Shown piece by piece: positions 1 to 8,391 of a stretch of 64,000 bases of DNA. The notes under the pieces were generated by a model, which searched no databases, was not told the DNA's origin, and worked only from the letters and a program-made list of their open reading frames with translations. The position numbers were made by a program, and so were the translations under genes. Source of the DNA: Caldifarciminota bacterium (GTDB lineage: Bacteria; Hydrothermota; UBA3073); assembly GCA_030606335.1 (NCBI GenBank), contig JAUWGP010000001.1, positions 91,221-155,220 on the forward strand, read 5' to 3'. Every line of letters begins with the position of its first letter. Position 1 is the first letter of the stretch.

Positions 1-1
1 T

Positions 2-145
2 AATTTCTCCAATTTTGAATATTATTTAGAAGCAGATAAACCGCAAGTAATCATTGAATTTAATGCTTTAGCAAAGCGATTAGAAATAGATAAAATTAAG
101 GATAACTGGAATATCGATATTGAAATCATATATCCTGAGAGATAA
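2..145 (+). CDS. 3' end of a gene cut by the window edge
   Basis: The reading frame is open from the left edge to a TAA at 143-145 and gives 47 residues ending in NIDIEIIYPER. The composition (charged, few rare residues) looks coding, but I do not recognise the family. There is no start in view, so the protein extends to the left of the window. The downstream gap contains a candidate promoter. Confidence 0.45.
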   Translation, partial: NFSNFEYYLEADKPQVIIEFNALAKRLEIDKIKDNWNIDIEIIYPER

Positions 146-153
146 TTTTGACT

Positions 154-181
154 TTGACAAACACATATTAAAAACTATAGT
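154..181 (+). promoter_or_regulatory. candidate sigma-70-like promoter
   Basis: TTGACA at 154-159 and TATAGT at 176-181 are separated by 16 bases. It lies just downstream of the truncated first gene and about 280 bases before the TPR gene at 458, which it could serve with a long leader. Prediction from consensus match only. Confidence 0.4.
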
Positions 182-247
182 CCCTACAAAAATCTAACAA
201 ACAACTAAAAAGTATCCACTCATAACACTTTCTGATTTTTAGGTCAT

Positions 248-265
248 ACAATCCATATGGATTGT
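248..265. promoter_or_regulatory. 18-bp perfect palindrome, possible operator
   Basis: ACAATCCATATGGATTGT is a perfect 18-base palindrome between the candidate promoter at 154 and the TPR gene. It could bind a dimeric regulator. No similar copy was noticed elsewhere in the window. Function is a guess. Confidence 0.3.
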
Positions 266-457
266 CAAAATTAAGATTTTGTTATATAACTATATCCTAA
301 GGATTCGTATGGGTAACACAAATTGACTTCGCACAGTAAATTATCTTCATACCTTTTAATTATTATCTGCGCGCCTGCATTTCATTAATTTCTGCTTTTA
401 ACATGAATCCGCAAATATTCAAGCCTATAATACTGCATTGATGGAGGGACAAGTATT

Positions 458-1447
458 TTGACAACGCTTGAGAAACAACTTGAGATTAATAAAGAAAAAT
501 TTAAGCTGTTATCACCCAAGGAGTATTCTGAATCAACTAAACGGTGTATAGTTAGGTTGGGCAGTTCATATAGGGCTTTGGGACTTTGGAAAGACGCACT
601 ACGCATTTTCGATATTGGGTATTCACTCAGTCAAGAGGCAAATAATGAGGAAGGAAAATCTGAATTCCTAATTTGGAAATCGAATGTTTATTATCATATG
701 GGTCATTATAGGAGATCAATCGAGTTTGCTGCTAAAGCTATAGGTTTAGGAATTTCCGACTCGACCAGAGTTAGATACATTTCATATTATCTTGCCAATC
801 CCTATCTCATGTTGGGTGATATTGAAAGATATATTTCCCTACAGGAGAAAGCAATCGAAATCTCTAAAAAACTATCCGACAAAATAGACAAAGAGTATAT
901 ACCATGGCTATTGAGCTATTTAGCACAAGGATACGACATAGTAGGTGATTACGCGAAAGCTAACAAGATTATATTAGAACAAGTAGATAAATTCAGAAAT
1001 TTACATCAGGAATATGGGCTACCCTTAAGCCTGTTAATATTAGGAAAAAACTTGCTTCATCTTAATGAATTTAAAAAAGCAAAGAAAGCACTGAAAGAAT
1101 CCTTTGAGTTTTATAAGAAAACCAAACAAGAAGGTTTTGTAGTTGATATTTTAGTAGAATTGAGCAAGCATAGTCTTAATATAGATAATTTAGAGGAAGC
1201 GAAACTTTATATCAACAGAGCAATTGCTGAAGCAAGAAAAGGTCCTAGAGAAACAGAAGGACTTGCAGACAAACGACATCTTAACCAAGCACTCATACAG
1301 TGTGCAAAAGTTTACTTATATAGCAAGGAGATCGAGAAATCGTTTGCCTTTTACGAAGAGGCTTTAGATCTAGCAGTAGGGTCAAGTAGAAAATCCATGA
1401 TTATTGAGCTTTTGAAAATAAAAGAGAATTTGATGAGTGGTGGGTAG
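458..1447 (+). CDS. TPR-repeat protein
   Basis: A 329-residue protein made almost entirely of tetratricopeptide-like helical pairs (for example ALGLWKDALRIFDIGYSLSQ, HMGHYRRSIEFAAKAIGLG, HLNEFKKAKKALKESFEFY). No signal peptide or membrane segment is visible, so it is probably a cytoplasmic protein-protein interaction scaffold. It begins with TTG at 458; a GGAGGG Shine-Dalgarno sequence at 442-447 sits at a suitable distance, and no in-frame ATG near the start is better placed. It stands alone between intergenic stretches and its partners are unknown. The repeat assignment is solid, the role is not. Confidence 0.8.
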   Translation: MTTLEKQLEINKEKFKLLSPKEYSESTKRCIVRLGSSYRALGLWKDALRIFDIGYSLSQEANNEEGKSEFLIWKSNVYYHMGHYRRSIEFAAKAIGLGISDSTRVRYISYYLANPYLMLGDIERYISLQEKAIEISKKLSDKIDKEYIPWLLSYLAQGYDIVGDYAKANKIILEQVDKFRNLHQEYGLPLSLLILGKNLLHLNEFKKAKKALKESFEFYKKTKQEGFVVDILVELSKHSLNIDNLEEAKLYINRAIAEARKGPRETEGLADKRHLNQALIQCAKVYLYSKEIEKSFAFYEEALDLAVGSSRKSMIIELLKIKENLMSGG

Positions 1448-1636
1448 GCAGCTTCATCTGACAGAATTTTTAAGACACTTTGCTAAAACCCAGCCTTCTA
1501 TAATTTAAGTATTGGCGCTGATTATGAAGATAACATGCTTAGAAGTTGGGACTTCGTAAACACAAAACATTATACGTAACCAGCTTCGTGACGAGAAATA
1601 TAGGAACTTAATTATCATTCAAGGAGGTGTAAAAAT

Positions 1637-1837
1637 ATGAGCTTTAAAACCTGGGCAGATTCCAAAGTGAAAAGGTTCAGCTGGATTGATCTGAAGCTTG
1701 TACAAATTAGCGCTATTTGTTGTTCTTTAATGATAGCAAAACTTTGGAAACCTTTGCTTCGTTTAGATTGGTATTGGTATGCTGTAATTGCCGTATTAGC
1801 GGGAATAAAACCAGTATATAATGCACTTAGAAAATAG
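1637..1837 (+). CDS. small membrane protein, 66 residues
   Basis: A short protein with a very strong Shine-Dalgarno sequence (AAGGAGGTG at 1621-1629) before ATG 1637. The N-terminus is polar/basic (MSFKTWADSKVKRF). Two hydrophobic segments follow, around residues 22-35 and 45-57, with the aromatic stretch LDWYWYAVIAVLAGIKP, and a basic C-terminus. It is probably a two-helix inner-membrane protein. I recall similar small uncharacterised proteins in candidate phyla, but assign no function. The next gene begins about 100 bases downstream on the same strand. Confidence 0.7.
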   Translation: MSFKTWADSKVKRFSWIDLKLVQISAICCSLMIAKLWKPLLRLDWYWYAVIAVLAGIKPVYNALRK

Positions 1838-1934
1838 GCATCACTTTGCCAACTACGCTCACTTTGTTCGCTGCGCATAATATATATTTACCTATCGTCT
1901 GCCTCGCCTTGGCGGGGGCAAATAGGGGGTCTCT

Positions 1935-3566
1935 ATGTTCAAAAAGTCCTTTCTTGTTATAAGTATTACCCTTATCGGGTGCATGTCGTTTCACGCCAAA
2001 TGTTATGGGAATGAATTAGACGATCCAGTTGAAATTGCTATTATGACTACTGCTGATATTCAGAGCTGTATCATACCCTATACAGTCGTTATTGAAGGTG
2101 ATACCCTAACTGTCGGTGGTCTTGAAAGAATTGCTACAGCCTCAAATCAAATAAGGTCAGAGGTTGATGGTTCACTACTCCTCTCATCTGGGGACGACTT
2201 GATTGGACCTCTGTTTTCACTCCTTAGCGGCGAACCGGAGATTCGAGGTATGAGTATGGCGGGCTATGATGTCGTTACACCCGGTAATCATGAGTTTGAT
2301 AGAGGTGTTGAGGTTTACAAAAATGCTATCAGTTTTTCAAATTTCGATATAGTATCAGCAAATCTAATCATTGATGACCAGGAACTCGATTCCAGGATTC
2401 ATCCCTATGTAATAAAAGATGTTGCTGATTTGAAGGTCGGTATATTCGGTATGATGACCCCAGAGTTATTAAAGGTCTGTAACATACCTGGAGGTGGTGC
2501 AGCAGTAAACCAGGACATAGTCAAAGTCGCCAATAATATCGTCAATGAACTTAAAAGAGCTGATTGCGACATCATAATCGGTGTTACACACGTTGGAGTA
2601 ACCTTTGATAGAGAACTTGCACAAGAGGTGGATGATATTGATATAATCGTTGGTGGTCATGACCATGAATACATTTATGAAACTGCTAGAAGTACCATAA
2701 TCGTTCAAGATGGCTCAAGGGCTAAATATCTTGGTGTGCTGAAGTTCACTTACAATAAAGGTGAAATCCAGAATCCAATATGGCAAAAGGTCTTACTCGA
2801 TTCAACTGTTGGTTATGACCCTGTAATAAAAGACCTGATGGCACAATACATGAAGATTTATAACGACAGCCTTGGCATGGTAATTGGTGAATCAACTATC
2901 GAAATGGATGCTTGTAGAGGTGTAAACCGCAGCCGTGAAACGAACCTTGGTAATATGATAGCCGATTCATGGCTTAACTGGTTTACAGATGCTGATGTGG
3001 CTTTAGTTAATGCCGGAGCGATTCGTGGTGATCAAATTTATCCTGCTGGTTCGATTACATACCTAACTGTGAATGAGATACTTCCATTCAGAAACGAGGT
3101 TTACATGGTTCAAGTGACCGGTGCTGAACTGAAACAGGTGTTTGAGGTATCCGCATCTGTATTGAGAGTTTCTGACGACGGATGCCCTGATACATGCAGA
3201 GCCTCAGATGGAGGATTTTTACAGATTGGTGGTGCGAGAATAACCATCGATACGACTCAAGCTCCTTTCTGTGCTGTATATTCAGGTCGGGATGTCTCTG
3301 AAGTAATCAATGTAGGTTCAAGAATTGCAAGCATCGAGGTTTATCAAAATGATTCATGGGTTTCCCTTGACACATCCACCACCTATACAATACTAACAAA
3401 CAGCTGGATGGCAATAGGGGGAGATGGACATTACATTTTCAGAAGTGAAGACATTCAAAAGAAGAATACAACCCTTATCACGACCGACCTTTTAACGAGC
3501 TATATACAGAGTCATACTCCTGTAGCCCCACAAGTAGAAAGTCGTATAAAGTTCTTAGTCAAGTGA
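1935..3566 (+). CDS. 5'-nucleotidase / UshA-like metallophosphoesterase
   Basis: An exported bifunctional 5'-nucleotidase/2',3'-cyclic phosphodiesterase-type enzyme of 543 residues, close to the family's usual length. After a signal peptide (about residues 1-25) the calcineurin-like metal-binding motifs occur in order: TTADIQSC, SSGDDLIGP, TPGNHEFDRG, GVTHVG and GGHDHEY. The C-terminal substrate-binding domain begins near residue 325 with RETNLGNMIADSW and NAGAIRGD. The first motif has Asp-Ile-Gln where many relatives have Asp-x-His, which may alter metal binding. It would dephosphorylate nucleotides in the periplasm or at the surface, a plausible source of purine for the catabolic cluster further along. 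No sorting tail is present. Confidence 0.88.
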   Translation: MFKKSFLVISITLIGCMSFHAKCYGNELDDPVEIAIMTTADIQSCIIPYTVVIEGDTLTVGGLERIATASNQIRSEVDGSLLLSSGDDLIGPLFSLLSGEPEIRGMSMAGYDVVTPGNHEFDRGVEVYKNAISFSNFDIVSANLIIDDQELDSRIHPYVIKDVADLKVGIFGMMTPELLKVCNIPGGGAAVNQDIVKVANNIVNELKRADCDIIIGVTHVGVTFDRELAQEVDDIDIIVGGHDHEYIYETARSTIIVQDGSRAKYLGVLKFTYNKGEIQNPIWQKVLLDSTVGYDPVIKDLMAQYMKIYNDSLGMVIGESTIEMDACRGVNRSRETNLGNMIADSWLNWFTDADVALVNAGAIRGDQIYPAGSITYLTVNEILPFRNEVYMVQVTGAELKQVFEVSASVLRVSDDGCPDTCRASDGGFLQIGGARITIDTTQAPFCAVYSGRDVSEVINVGSRIASIEVYQNDSWVSLDTSTTYTILTNSWMAIGGDGHYIFRSEDIQKKNTTLITTDLLTSYIQSHTPVAPQVESRIKFLVK

Positions 3567-3608
3567 ATATAAACAATACATCTTTTTCTTATTAAAATAA
3601 CAATTTTC

Positions 3609-3637
3609 TTGACAATTCCCCTAATTTATATTATAAT
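3609..3637 (+). promoter_or_regulatory. consensus sigma-70-like promoter
   Basis: TTGACA (3609-3614) and TATAAT (3632-3637) with a 17-base spacer, a perfect consensus. It reads into a repeat-rich stretch and then the small basic ORF at 4055 and the protease gene at 4249. Confidence 0.65.
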
Positions 3638-3659
3638 TCATATAGTAGATTAGGTGAAT

Positions 3660-4015
3660 ATTTATGGAATGGATACGCGCCTCGAGCATCAAAATATCGA
3701 GCTTCGATACTAGCATCTACAACGATAAACGAAAAAGGTCTCAAAGCTAGGTTGTCCCCGTTAAATAGAAGGAAATTTCACAGGGTTCACCCCGTTAAAT
3801 AGAAGCGGTTACTGTAGAACTCTTACTTTTATTGTTAAAATATTTAACAGGGTAAACGGTGACGAAACTCGTAACGAATCTCGAAGATGGAAGCTCGAAA
3901 CTGGAAAAATACATTAACAGGATCTGTTTGTATACGAGTTTCGAGAATCAAGAAATCGAACATCGATACGAGCCTAGACAACAAAAAACGAAAAACGTAA
4001 AAGATTACTCAATTT
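3660..4015. repeat. dispersed low-order repeats
   Basis: The interval contains iterations of tcga-rich units (gaagctcgaaac-like, atcgaacatcgatacgag-like), strings of aaaacgaaaaacg, and two copies of ccgttaaatagaag (3758 and 3800 region) with a related aacagggta at 3846. Such units are typical of degenerate dispersed repeats in candidate-phylum genomes. A 63-codon reading frame across it (3859-4050) is a by-product of the repeats. Confidence 0.6.
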
Positions 4016-4054
4016 GTGAAAAGCAAAATGTTCTTTTATTAAGGGGGTGAATTT

Positions 4055-4165
4055 ATGTCACGTAAAGATAAAAATAAAGGGGAGAAAAAGGTACAGAAGA
4101 AAGCCAAGCATACTATTAAGGAAAAGAGAAGGCTGAGGAAGGAAAAAAAGAAGAAGCAAGAATAA
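4055..4165 (+). CDS. very small, extremely basic protein (36 residues)
   Basis: ATG 4055 to TAA 4165 encodes MSRKDKNKGEKKVQKKAKHT followed by IKEKRRLRKEKKKKQE. A strong Shine-Dalgarno sequence (AAGGGGGTGA) lies 4-13 bases upstream. More than half the residues are Lys, Arg or Glu, suggesting a nucleic-acid or ribosome-binding peptide, or a charged single helix. It sits between a repeat block and the protease gene at 4249. The clean start signal argues that it is translated; function unknown. Confidence 0.55.
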   Translation: MSRKDKNKGEKKVQKKAKHTIKEKRRLRKEKKKKQE

Positions 4166-4167
4166 AA

Positions 4168-4212
4168 TGGGATTGCCACGTCCGTACGGGTTTGCAATTA
4201 CAGATTGCTCAA
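4168..4212. repeat. degenerate 'gattgccacg' dispersed repeat
   Basis: The segment gggattgccacgtccgtacg followed by tttgcaattacagattgctc is a decayed copy of the unit that also occurs at 37637-37735 and 40241-40280. It forms an imperfect inverted repeat (gattgc / gcaatt). Confidence 0.5.
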
Positions 4213-4248
4213 TTTTGCACACTACCTAAACAAATCCAGGGAGGATAA

Positions 4249-6033
4249 ATGAAGGTAAATAAGCCAGTTTGTTGGATTATTATCATGTTAACATTGGGAA
4301 TAGTTTCGATCTCTGCAAACGAATTTACTAATATTAATTTTGGAAATAGAGATATTAATACCTACAAAGAACAACAGATTGCTTATGCAGTAATCATCAA
4401 AGAGGCAACCTATAATGACTCTACCTGGCACGCAGTTGTAGATACACTCCTGGCACGATATCAGGGTCAAGTATTTATCTGGAATAGTTCTCTCGATGAT
4501 GTGAAGGATGATGTTGTTGCCTTTCAACCAACACATATTGGCTTTGTCTGTAATATCACAACTGCCGCACCGAGTTTTATTATGAGCAGTATATGGTCCT
4601 TTACCAGAGACTTAGATGATGATATCTACTGCGATGCTATCTGGGGAATTATAACAGGCTGTGATGCTCAAGATGCCATAAATCTTGTTACAGGTCCTAC
4701 CGGATTTGAAATAAAAACTGTTCTTGGTGGAACCACCTGCTGTGACTTAAATTACTATACTCAGGGCATATCAACCTCTGAGGCATCCTATGGAGAATAC
4801 TATATAAAACATCCCGATTCTCTGGAAACTAGTCACTATACTGGCGGTCCTACTGATAGAACAGTGTGGCTTGTAACAATGATAAATGATGGTATCGATA
4901 TTTTCAATTACGATCCAGTGGATATCTTTTATACCAGCGGACATGGGAGCGCAACTTCATGGCAACTGCATTTTCCATCATCTGGTAACGAGGGATATTT
5001 TCGCTCCAGTAACGGACAGGTTTATGGTGATCCACACATAGAACCTGATACGAACATAAATTCAGACCATCCGAAGATATATTTTGGTCTTGGTAACTGT
5101 AATATCGGACAAATTTACAGTAGTAATTGTATGGCACCTTCATGGATACATACAGGTGGGGCATATCAATATACTGGCTATTTAATCGGTGAAGGTTCAA
5201 ATTCTTTCCAACATGGTGGAACAAAGGCTTATTTTTATAGGATGTCAAGAGATAACACCTGGGCAGAGGCGTTCTTTCTGAGTAATCAAGCACTCAAATT
5301 TGATATAACAAATAACACACCTGGAGTAAATCCAACTGATTTGAATGGCTCTGCTCTATATGGCGACCCCGGAATGCAGGTAAAAATGTCCAATGAAGGT
5401 GTTTTCCAGCAACCACTCTTCACAAGCGAGCTTATAGTAAATGAAGGAACCGAAAAGGATACAATTACTTTCAAGATTGCGATGAACAGAGAAGGAAATC
5501 CCGGCACGACAAGCAAATGGGGTAATCGTCATCCGGCGATAATTTTACCCTTCAGAGCAGAAAATATTGAGATTATCTATACTGATGCCATAACTGCAAT
5601 AGTTGAGGATAATTTTGCCTTAATGTATATCTGGTATCAGGGACAGTCATCGTTAGCTGAAGGTGAAACAAGAGAAGTTGTGTTCACCTGTGACCATACT
5701 ATTACCGGTATTGATGAAGAAACAGTAAAACAAGGAGATTTAGAGGTTATACTTTATCAAAATCAACCCAACCCATTCAGAGAAAAGACAGTTATCAGTT
5801 ATCAGTTATCGGTTATCGGTAACCCACTGATTACTGATGACCGGTCACCGATTACCTTGTCCATCTACGACCTTGCTGGTCGCCTTATCTGCACCTTCCC
5901 TCTTCACCCTTCTCTCACCACTTATCGCTCTTCAATAGTCTGGGATGCTAAAGATATAAGTCCTGGTATTTATTTCTACCGCATTACTGGTGGTGATTTC
6001 AGCGCTATAAAAAAATGTATTATATTGAAATAG
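4249..6033 (+). CDS. caspase/gingipain-like cysteine protease with sorting tail
   Basis: A 594-residue exported protein with a signal peptide (residues 1-24). The middle has the hallmark of clan CD (caspase/gingipain-like) peptidases: a hydrophobic strand ending in His-Gly (DIFYTSGHGSA, His near residue 231) and a second strand ending in Cys (KIYFGLGNCNIGQ, Cys near 283). The C-terminus (about 510-594) is a FlgD/Por-secretion-like sorting domain with QNQPNPF, IYDLAGRL and GIYFYRITGG. The loop between its first strands is made of a dispersed DNA repeat (5790-5856). It is probably secreted and surface-anchored. The gingipain-like call rests on two motifs only; the overall similarity to C25 is distant. 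Confidence 0.65.
   Translation: MKVNKPVCWIIIMLTLGIVSISANEFTNINFGNRDINTYKEQQIAYAVIIKEATYNDSTWHAVVDTLLARYQGQVFIWNSSLDDVKDDVVAFQPTHIGFVCNITTAAPSFIMSSIWSFTRDLDDDIYCDAIWGIITGCDAQDAINLVTGPTGFEIKTVLGGTTCCDLNYYTQGISTSEASYGEYYIKHPDSLETSHYTGGPTDRTVWLVTMINDGIDIFNYDPVDIFYTSGHGSATSWQLHFPSSGNEGYFRSSNGQVYGDPHIEPDTNINSDHPKIYFGLGNCNIGQIYSSNCMAPSWIHTGGAYQYTGYLIGEGSNSFQHGGTKAYFYRMSRDNTWAEAFFLSNQALKFDITNNTPGVNPTDLNGSALYGDPGMQVKMSNEGVFQQPLFTSELIVNEGTEKDTITFKIAMNREGNPGTTSKWGNRHPAIILPFRAENIEIIYTDAITAIVEDNFALMYIWYQGQSSLAEGETREVVFTCDHTITGIDEETVKQGDLEVILYQNQPNPFREKTVISYQLSVIGNPLITDDRSPITLSIYDLAGRLICTFPLHPSLTTYRSSIVWDAKDISPGIYFYRITGGDFSAIKKCIILK
5790..5856. repeat. dispersed 'gttatcagttatcag' repeat inside a coding sequence
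   Basis: Iterated gttatcagttatc / ggttatcggtaac followed by near-inverted gattactgatgaccggtcac lies within the sorting domain of the preceding protease gene and is translated as YQLSVIGNPLITDDRSPIT. This unit type is a well-known noncoding repeat in many bacterial genomes. Here it stays in frame and replaces the normal loop. Confidence 0.6.
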
Positions 6034-6089
6034 TATCATATGACTATATAATGCACCTAATTTTAATGTTGCAGGTAGCAAAGTTGACT

Positions 6090-6150
6090 GGTTTGACAAC
6101 TGCACGACGCCTGCCCCGCCTTGGTGGGAATAGGCAAGGTAATCAGGATG
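6090..6150. repeat. intergenic dispersed repeat, GCCTGCC type
   Basis: The 210-base gap between the protease and transglutaminase genes has gacgcctgccccgccttggt and ggcaaggtaatcagg-like units, related to copies at 1893-1925, 44663-44684 and 61853-61875. No promoter of good quality was seen here. Confidence 0.45.
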
Positions 6151-6243
6151 TTTTCTTCACCTCTCAATGTAGGGCATGCTTCTGCAAGGCTGACTTGACT
6201 GACATATATTACTACTCTAACTTCAAATCAAAGCTATACCTCA

Positions 6244-8355
6244 ATGAATAATACTCTTAATAATGTTAAAACTATAATCACTATTATAATAGCCCATATT
6301 ATTCTTACTGTAACCTCTATAGATGCAGAATGGACACTAATCGATTCAACCTACTTCACCAGTCTTGTTCCAGCAGGTGAAAGATGTTGTGTTTCAGTTC
6401 AATCTTCTACAAACTATCTGGAATTAACCTTACCCTCAGATAATCTTACACCCGATGCAGAAGCTGCTGTCAGAATTGCCCCCAACTGGCTTAAAATGGA
6501 TTTAAGAGATAACTTTCGCAGACTTGACGAGGAAGACCAGAATCTTTATGCAGGTTTAATCAATATTGCAATATATCCGTATATAGATGAAATCTGCTTT
6601 GAAGTGGCTCACATTGCTCCCCAAATACTTTCCTCATCAATGAACCCACAGGTATTATTAGAGAATGTTGAATCATTATATGAAATTGATACATATCTTG
6701 ATTATGTAGAAATAGTTGATAATGATGGTGATGATTATTACTCAACTGTTGTCTATAGAGTTCTTGAACAGGGAGATACTCTTGATATAGAATTACCTCA
6801 GGAACTTTATTACTGGTATATAGTCCATCCAAAGTTACATAAGGAAACTCCCGATTATATCAATCCAGGCACAGGAAATCCTGAAGCTCCACCAACAGGT
6901 GTTTTCTGGCGTGACTTCTTAATGAACTATAATGATGATGGGTATCCTCTTTTACTACACTGCCTGGACACCTGTTCAGTATTATGGAAAACCCAGCAAA
7001 ATTCACTTGATAATGGAGCTGTAGGTGCCCTTACCCAATGGATTCTTGATGTAATGACCTTCCAATCATATACTCATCATGACCAGCCAGTACGGATTTA
7101 CAGATTACACATCGGCACCTGTAGCGTACATTCTTATCTCACTGCAGCTGCAGCTCGAGCTGCACTCATACCTGCTGTTGTCAATGTGATGTATAGCAAT
7201 AATCATAAGATAATTGAATTCTGGGATAGACACTGGATTGCATGGGAACCAGTAAATACCTTTATTGATTACCCGGAAGGTTATGAGAACTGGGGTTGGG
7301 ATGTGGCAGCAGCATTTAACTGGCGTGGCGACAGCTACATCTGGGATGCCACAGAAAAATATACAGAGATATGCACTCTTAATGTTAATGTAACAGATAA
7401 TAATGGACAGCCTGTTGATGGTGCGAGGATTAAAATCTACAGTAGTCCCTGTGTAAGTTGGGGGGCAACTGCAGGTTGGACGAATTACAATGGAGGTAAA
7501 CAATTTCTTCTTGGTAATAATCGGACCTTTAATGCCCAGGTCACCAGTAATATTGGTAATTATCCCCAAAGTGGAATGGAGACTGTAATCACAAACAGCG
7601 AAGCAGGCCAATGTTATGAATGGAATGTTACGTTACCTGGTGCTATTCCATTTCTGGATGTATCTACTGCTACCATGCCAGATAATCCAACAGATGATTA
7701 TCGTATAGTATTAGAATACAACTTACATGAAGAAATTCTATATGGTAATAATTTTGATGACAATAATTGTTTCTCACAAAAAGACTCACCCGGACATATT
7801 GACTTTTTTATCTGTGATGAAGAGAATTTTAATTATTATACTGTAAATGAACGTTTTCAAGCCTTTGAAATAAATCAAAATAGTTCATTCGATACTGTTG
7901 ATTTTGTCTTACCAAGTGCAGATTCATGGTATACTGTATTTTCAAATGATGAAAAACTATATCTAACACAGGAATTGCAAGTAATAGCAAAACTCTATCA
8001 AAAATCATTCGGTATTATGCTTGAAGAAGAACATGGAAGTCTATACCCTGAATTCATCCTTTACCATAATTACCCGAATCCATTCAGAGAAAAGACAGTT
8101 ATCAGTTTGGAGTGCATCAACCGTGTTGATGCTGCTGTGACATGGTCACAGCACTCCATACACATCTACGACCTTGCCGGTCGTCTCATCCGCACCCTCT
8201 CTCTTCCCTCTTCTCCCTTCTCTTATCACTCTTCAGTGATGTGGGATGGTACAGATAGTGATAATAAACCTGTAAGTTCTGGTATCTATTTCTACAGCCT
8301 AAAAGTAGGTGATAAAAAGATCGATACAAAAAAATGTATGTTTCTGAAATCGTAA
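6244..8355 (+). CDS. transglutaminase-like exported protein with sorting tail
   Basis: A 703-residue protein with a signal peptide (about 1-28). A transglutaminase-like core has the candidate nucleophile Cys near residue 291 (HIGTCSVHSYLTAAAARAAL), His near 320-330 (NNHKIIEF, DRHWIAWEP) and Asp in NTFIDYPE. A carboxypeptidase-regulatory-like/Ig segment follows (DNNGQPVDGARIKIYS, about 385-415) and the C-terminus is a sorting domain (YHNYPNPF ... IYDLAGRLIRTL ... SGIYFYSLKVG). It is a paralogue of the protein at 53734; here the Cys is followed by Ser-Val-His rather than Gly-Glu. It may crosslink, cleave or only bind surface polypeptides. The start at 6244 lacks a clear Shine-Dalgarno sequence. 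Confidence 0.72.
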   Translation: MNNTLNNVKTIITIIIAHIILTVTSIDAEWTLIDSTYFTSLVPAGERCCVSVQSSTNYLELTLPSDNLTPDAEAAVRIAPNWLKMDLRDNFRRLDEEDQNLYAGLINIAIYPYIDEICFEVAHIAPQILSSSMNPQVLLENVESLYEIDTYLDYVEIVDNDGDDYYSTVVYRVLEQGDTLDIELPQELYYWYIVHPKLHKETPDYINPGTGNPEAPPTGVFWRDFLMNYNDDGYPLLLHCLDTCSVLWKTQQNSLDNGAVGALTQWILDVMTFQSYTHHDQPVRIYRLHIGTCSVHSYLTAAAARAALIPAVVNVMYSNNHKIIEFWDRHWIAWEPVNTFIDYPEGYENWGWDVAAAFNWRGDSYIWDATEKYTEICTLNVNVTDNNGQPVDGARIKIYSSPCVSWGATAGWTNYNGGKQFLLGNNRTFNAQVTSNIGNYPQSGMETVITNSEAGQCYEWNVTLPGAIPFLDVSTATMPDNPTDDYRIVLEYNLHEEILYGNNFDDNNCFSQKDSPGHIDFFICDEENFNYYTVNERFQAFEINQNSSFDTVDFVLPSADSWYTVFSNDEKLYLTQELQVIAKLYQKSFGIMLEEEHGSLYPEFILYHNYPNPFREKTVISLECINRVDAAVTWSQHSIHIYDLAGRLIRTLSLPSSPFSYHSSVMWDGTDSDNKPVSSGIYFYSLKVGDKKIDTKKCMFLKS
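8108..8158. repeat. 51-bp three-way-junction repeat, copy within a CDS
   Basis: Outer arms TGGAGTGC and GCACTCCA are perfectly complementary. They enclose two hairpins, GCATCAAC-cgt-GTTGATGC and CTGTGAC-at-GGTCACAG. Almost the same sequence is intergenic at 43902-43954, with part of it at 37735-37757. Here it is translated in frame inside the sorting domain of the transglutaminase-like protein. Confidence 0.8.
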
Positions 8356-8391
8356 AATAAAAAGCCCACATATCAACAAAGGAGGAACTCC

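Noticed and set aside
3859..4050. 63-codon reading frame on the plus strand
   Set aside because: It consists almost entirely of tcga-type and aacgaaaa-type dispersed repeats and has no ribosome site.
6015..6251. 78-codon reading frame overlapping the ends of two genes
   Set aside because: Shadow of the protease gene's end joined to an intergenic GCCTGCC repeat.
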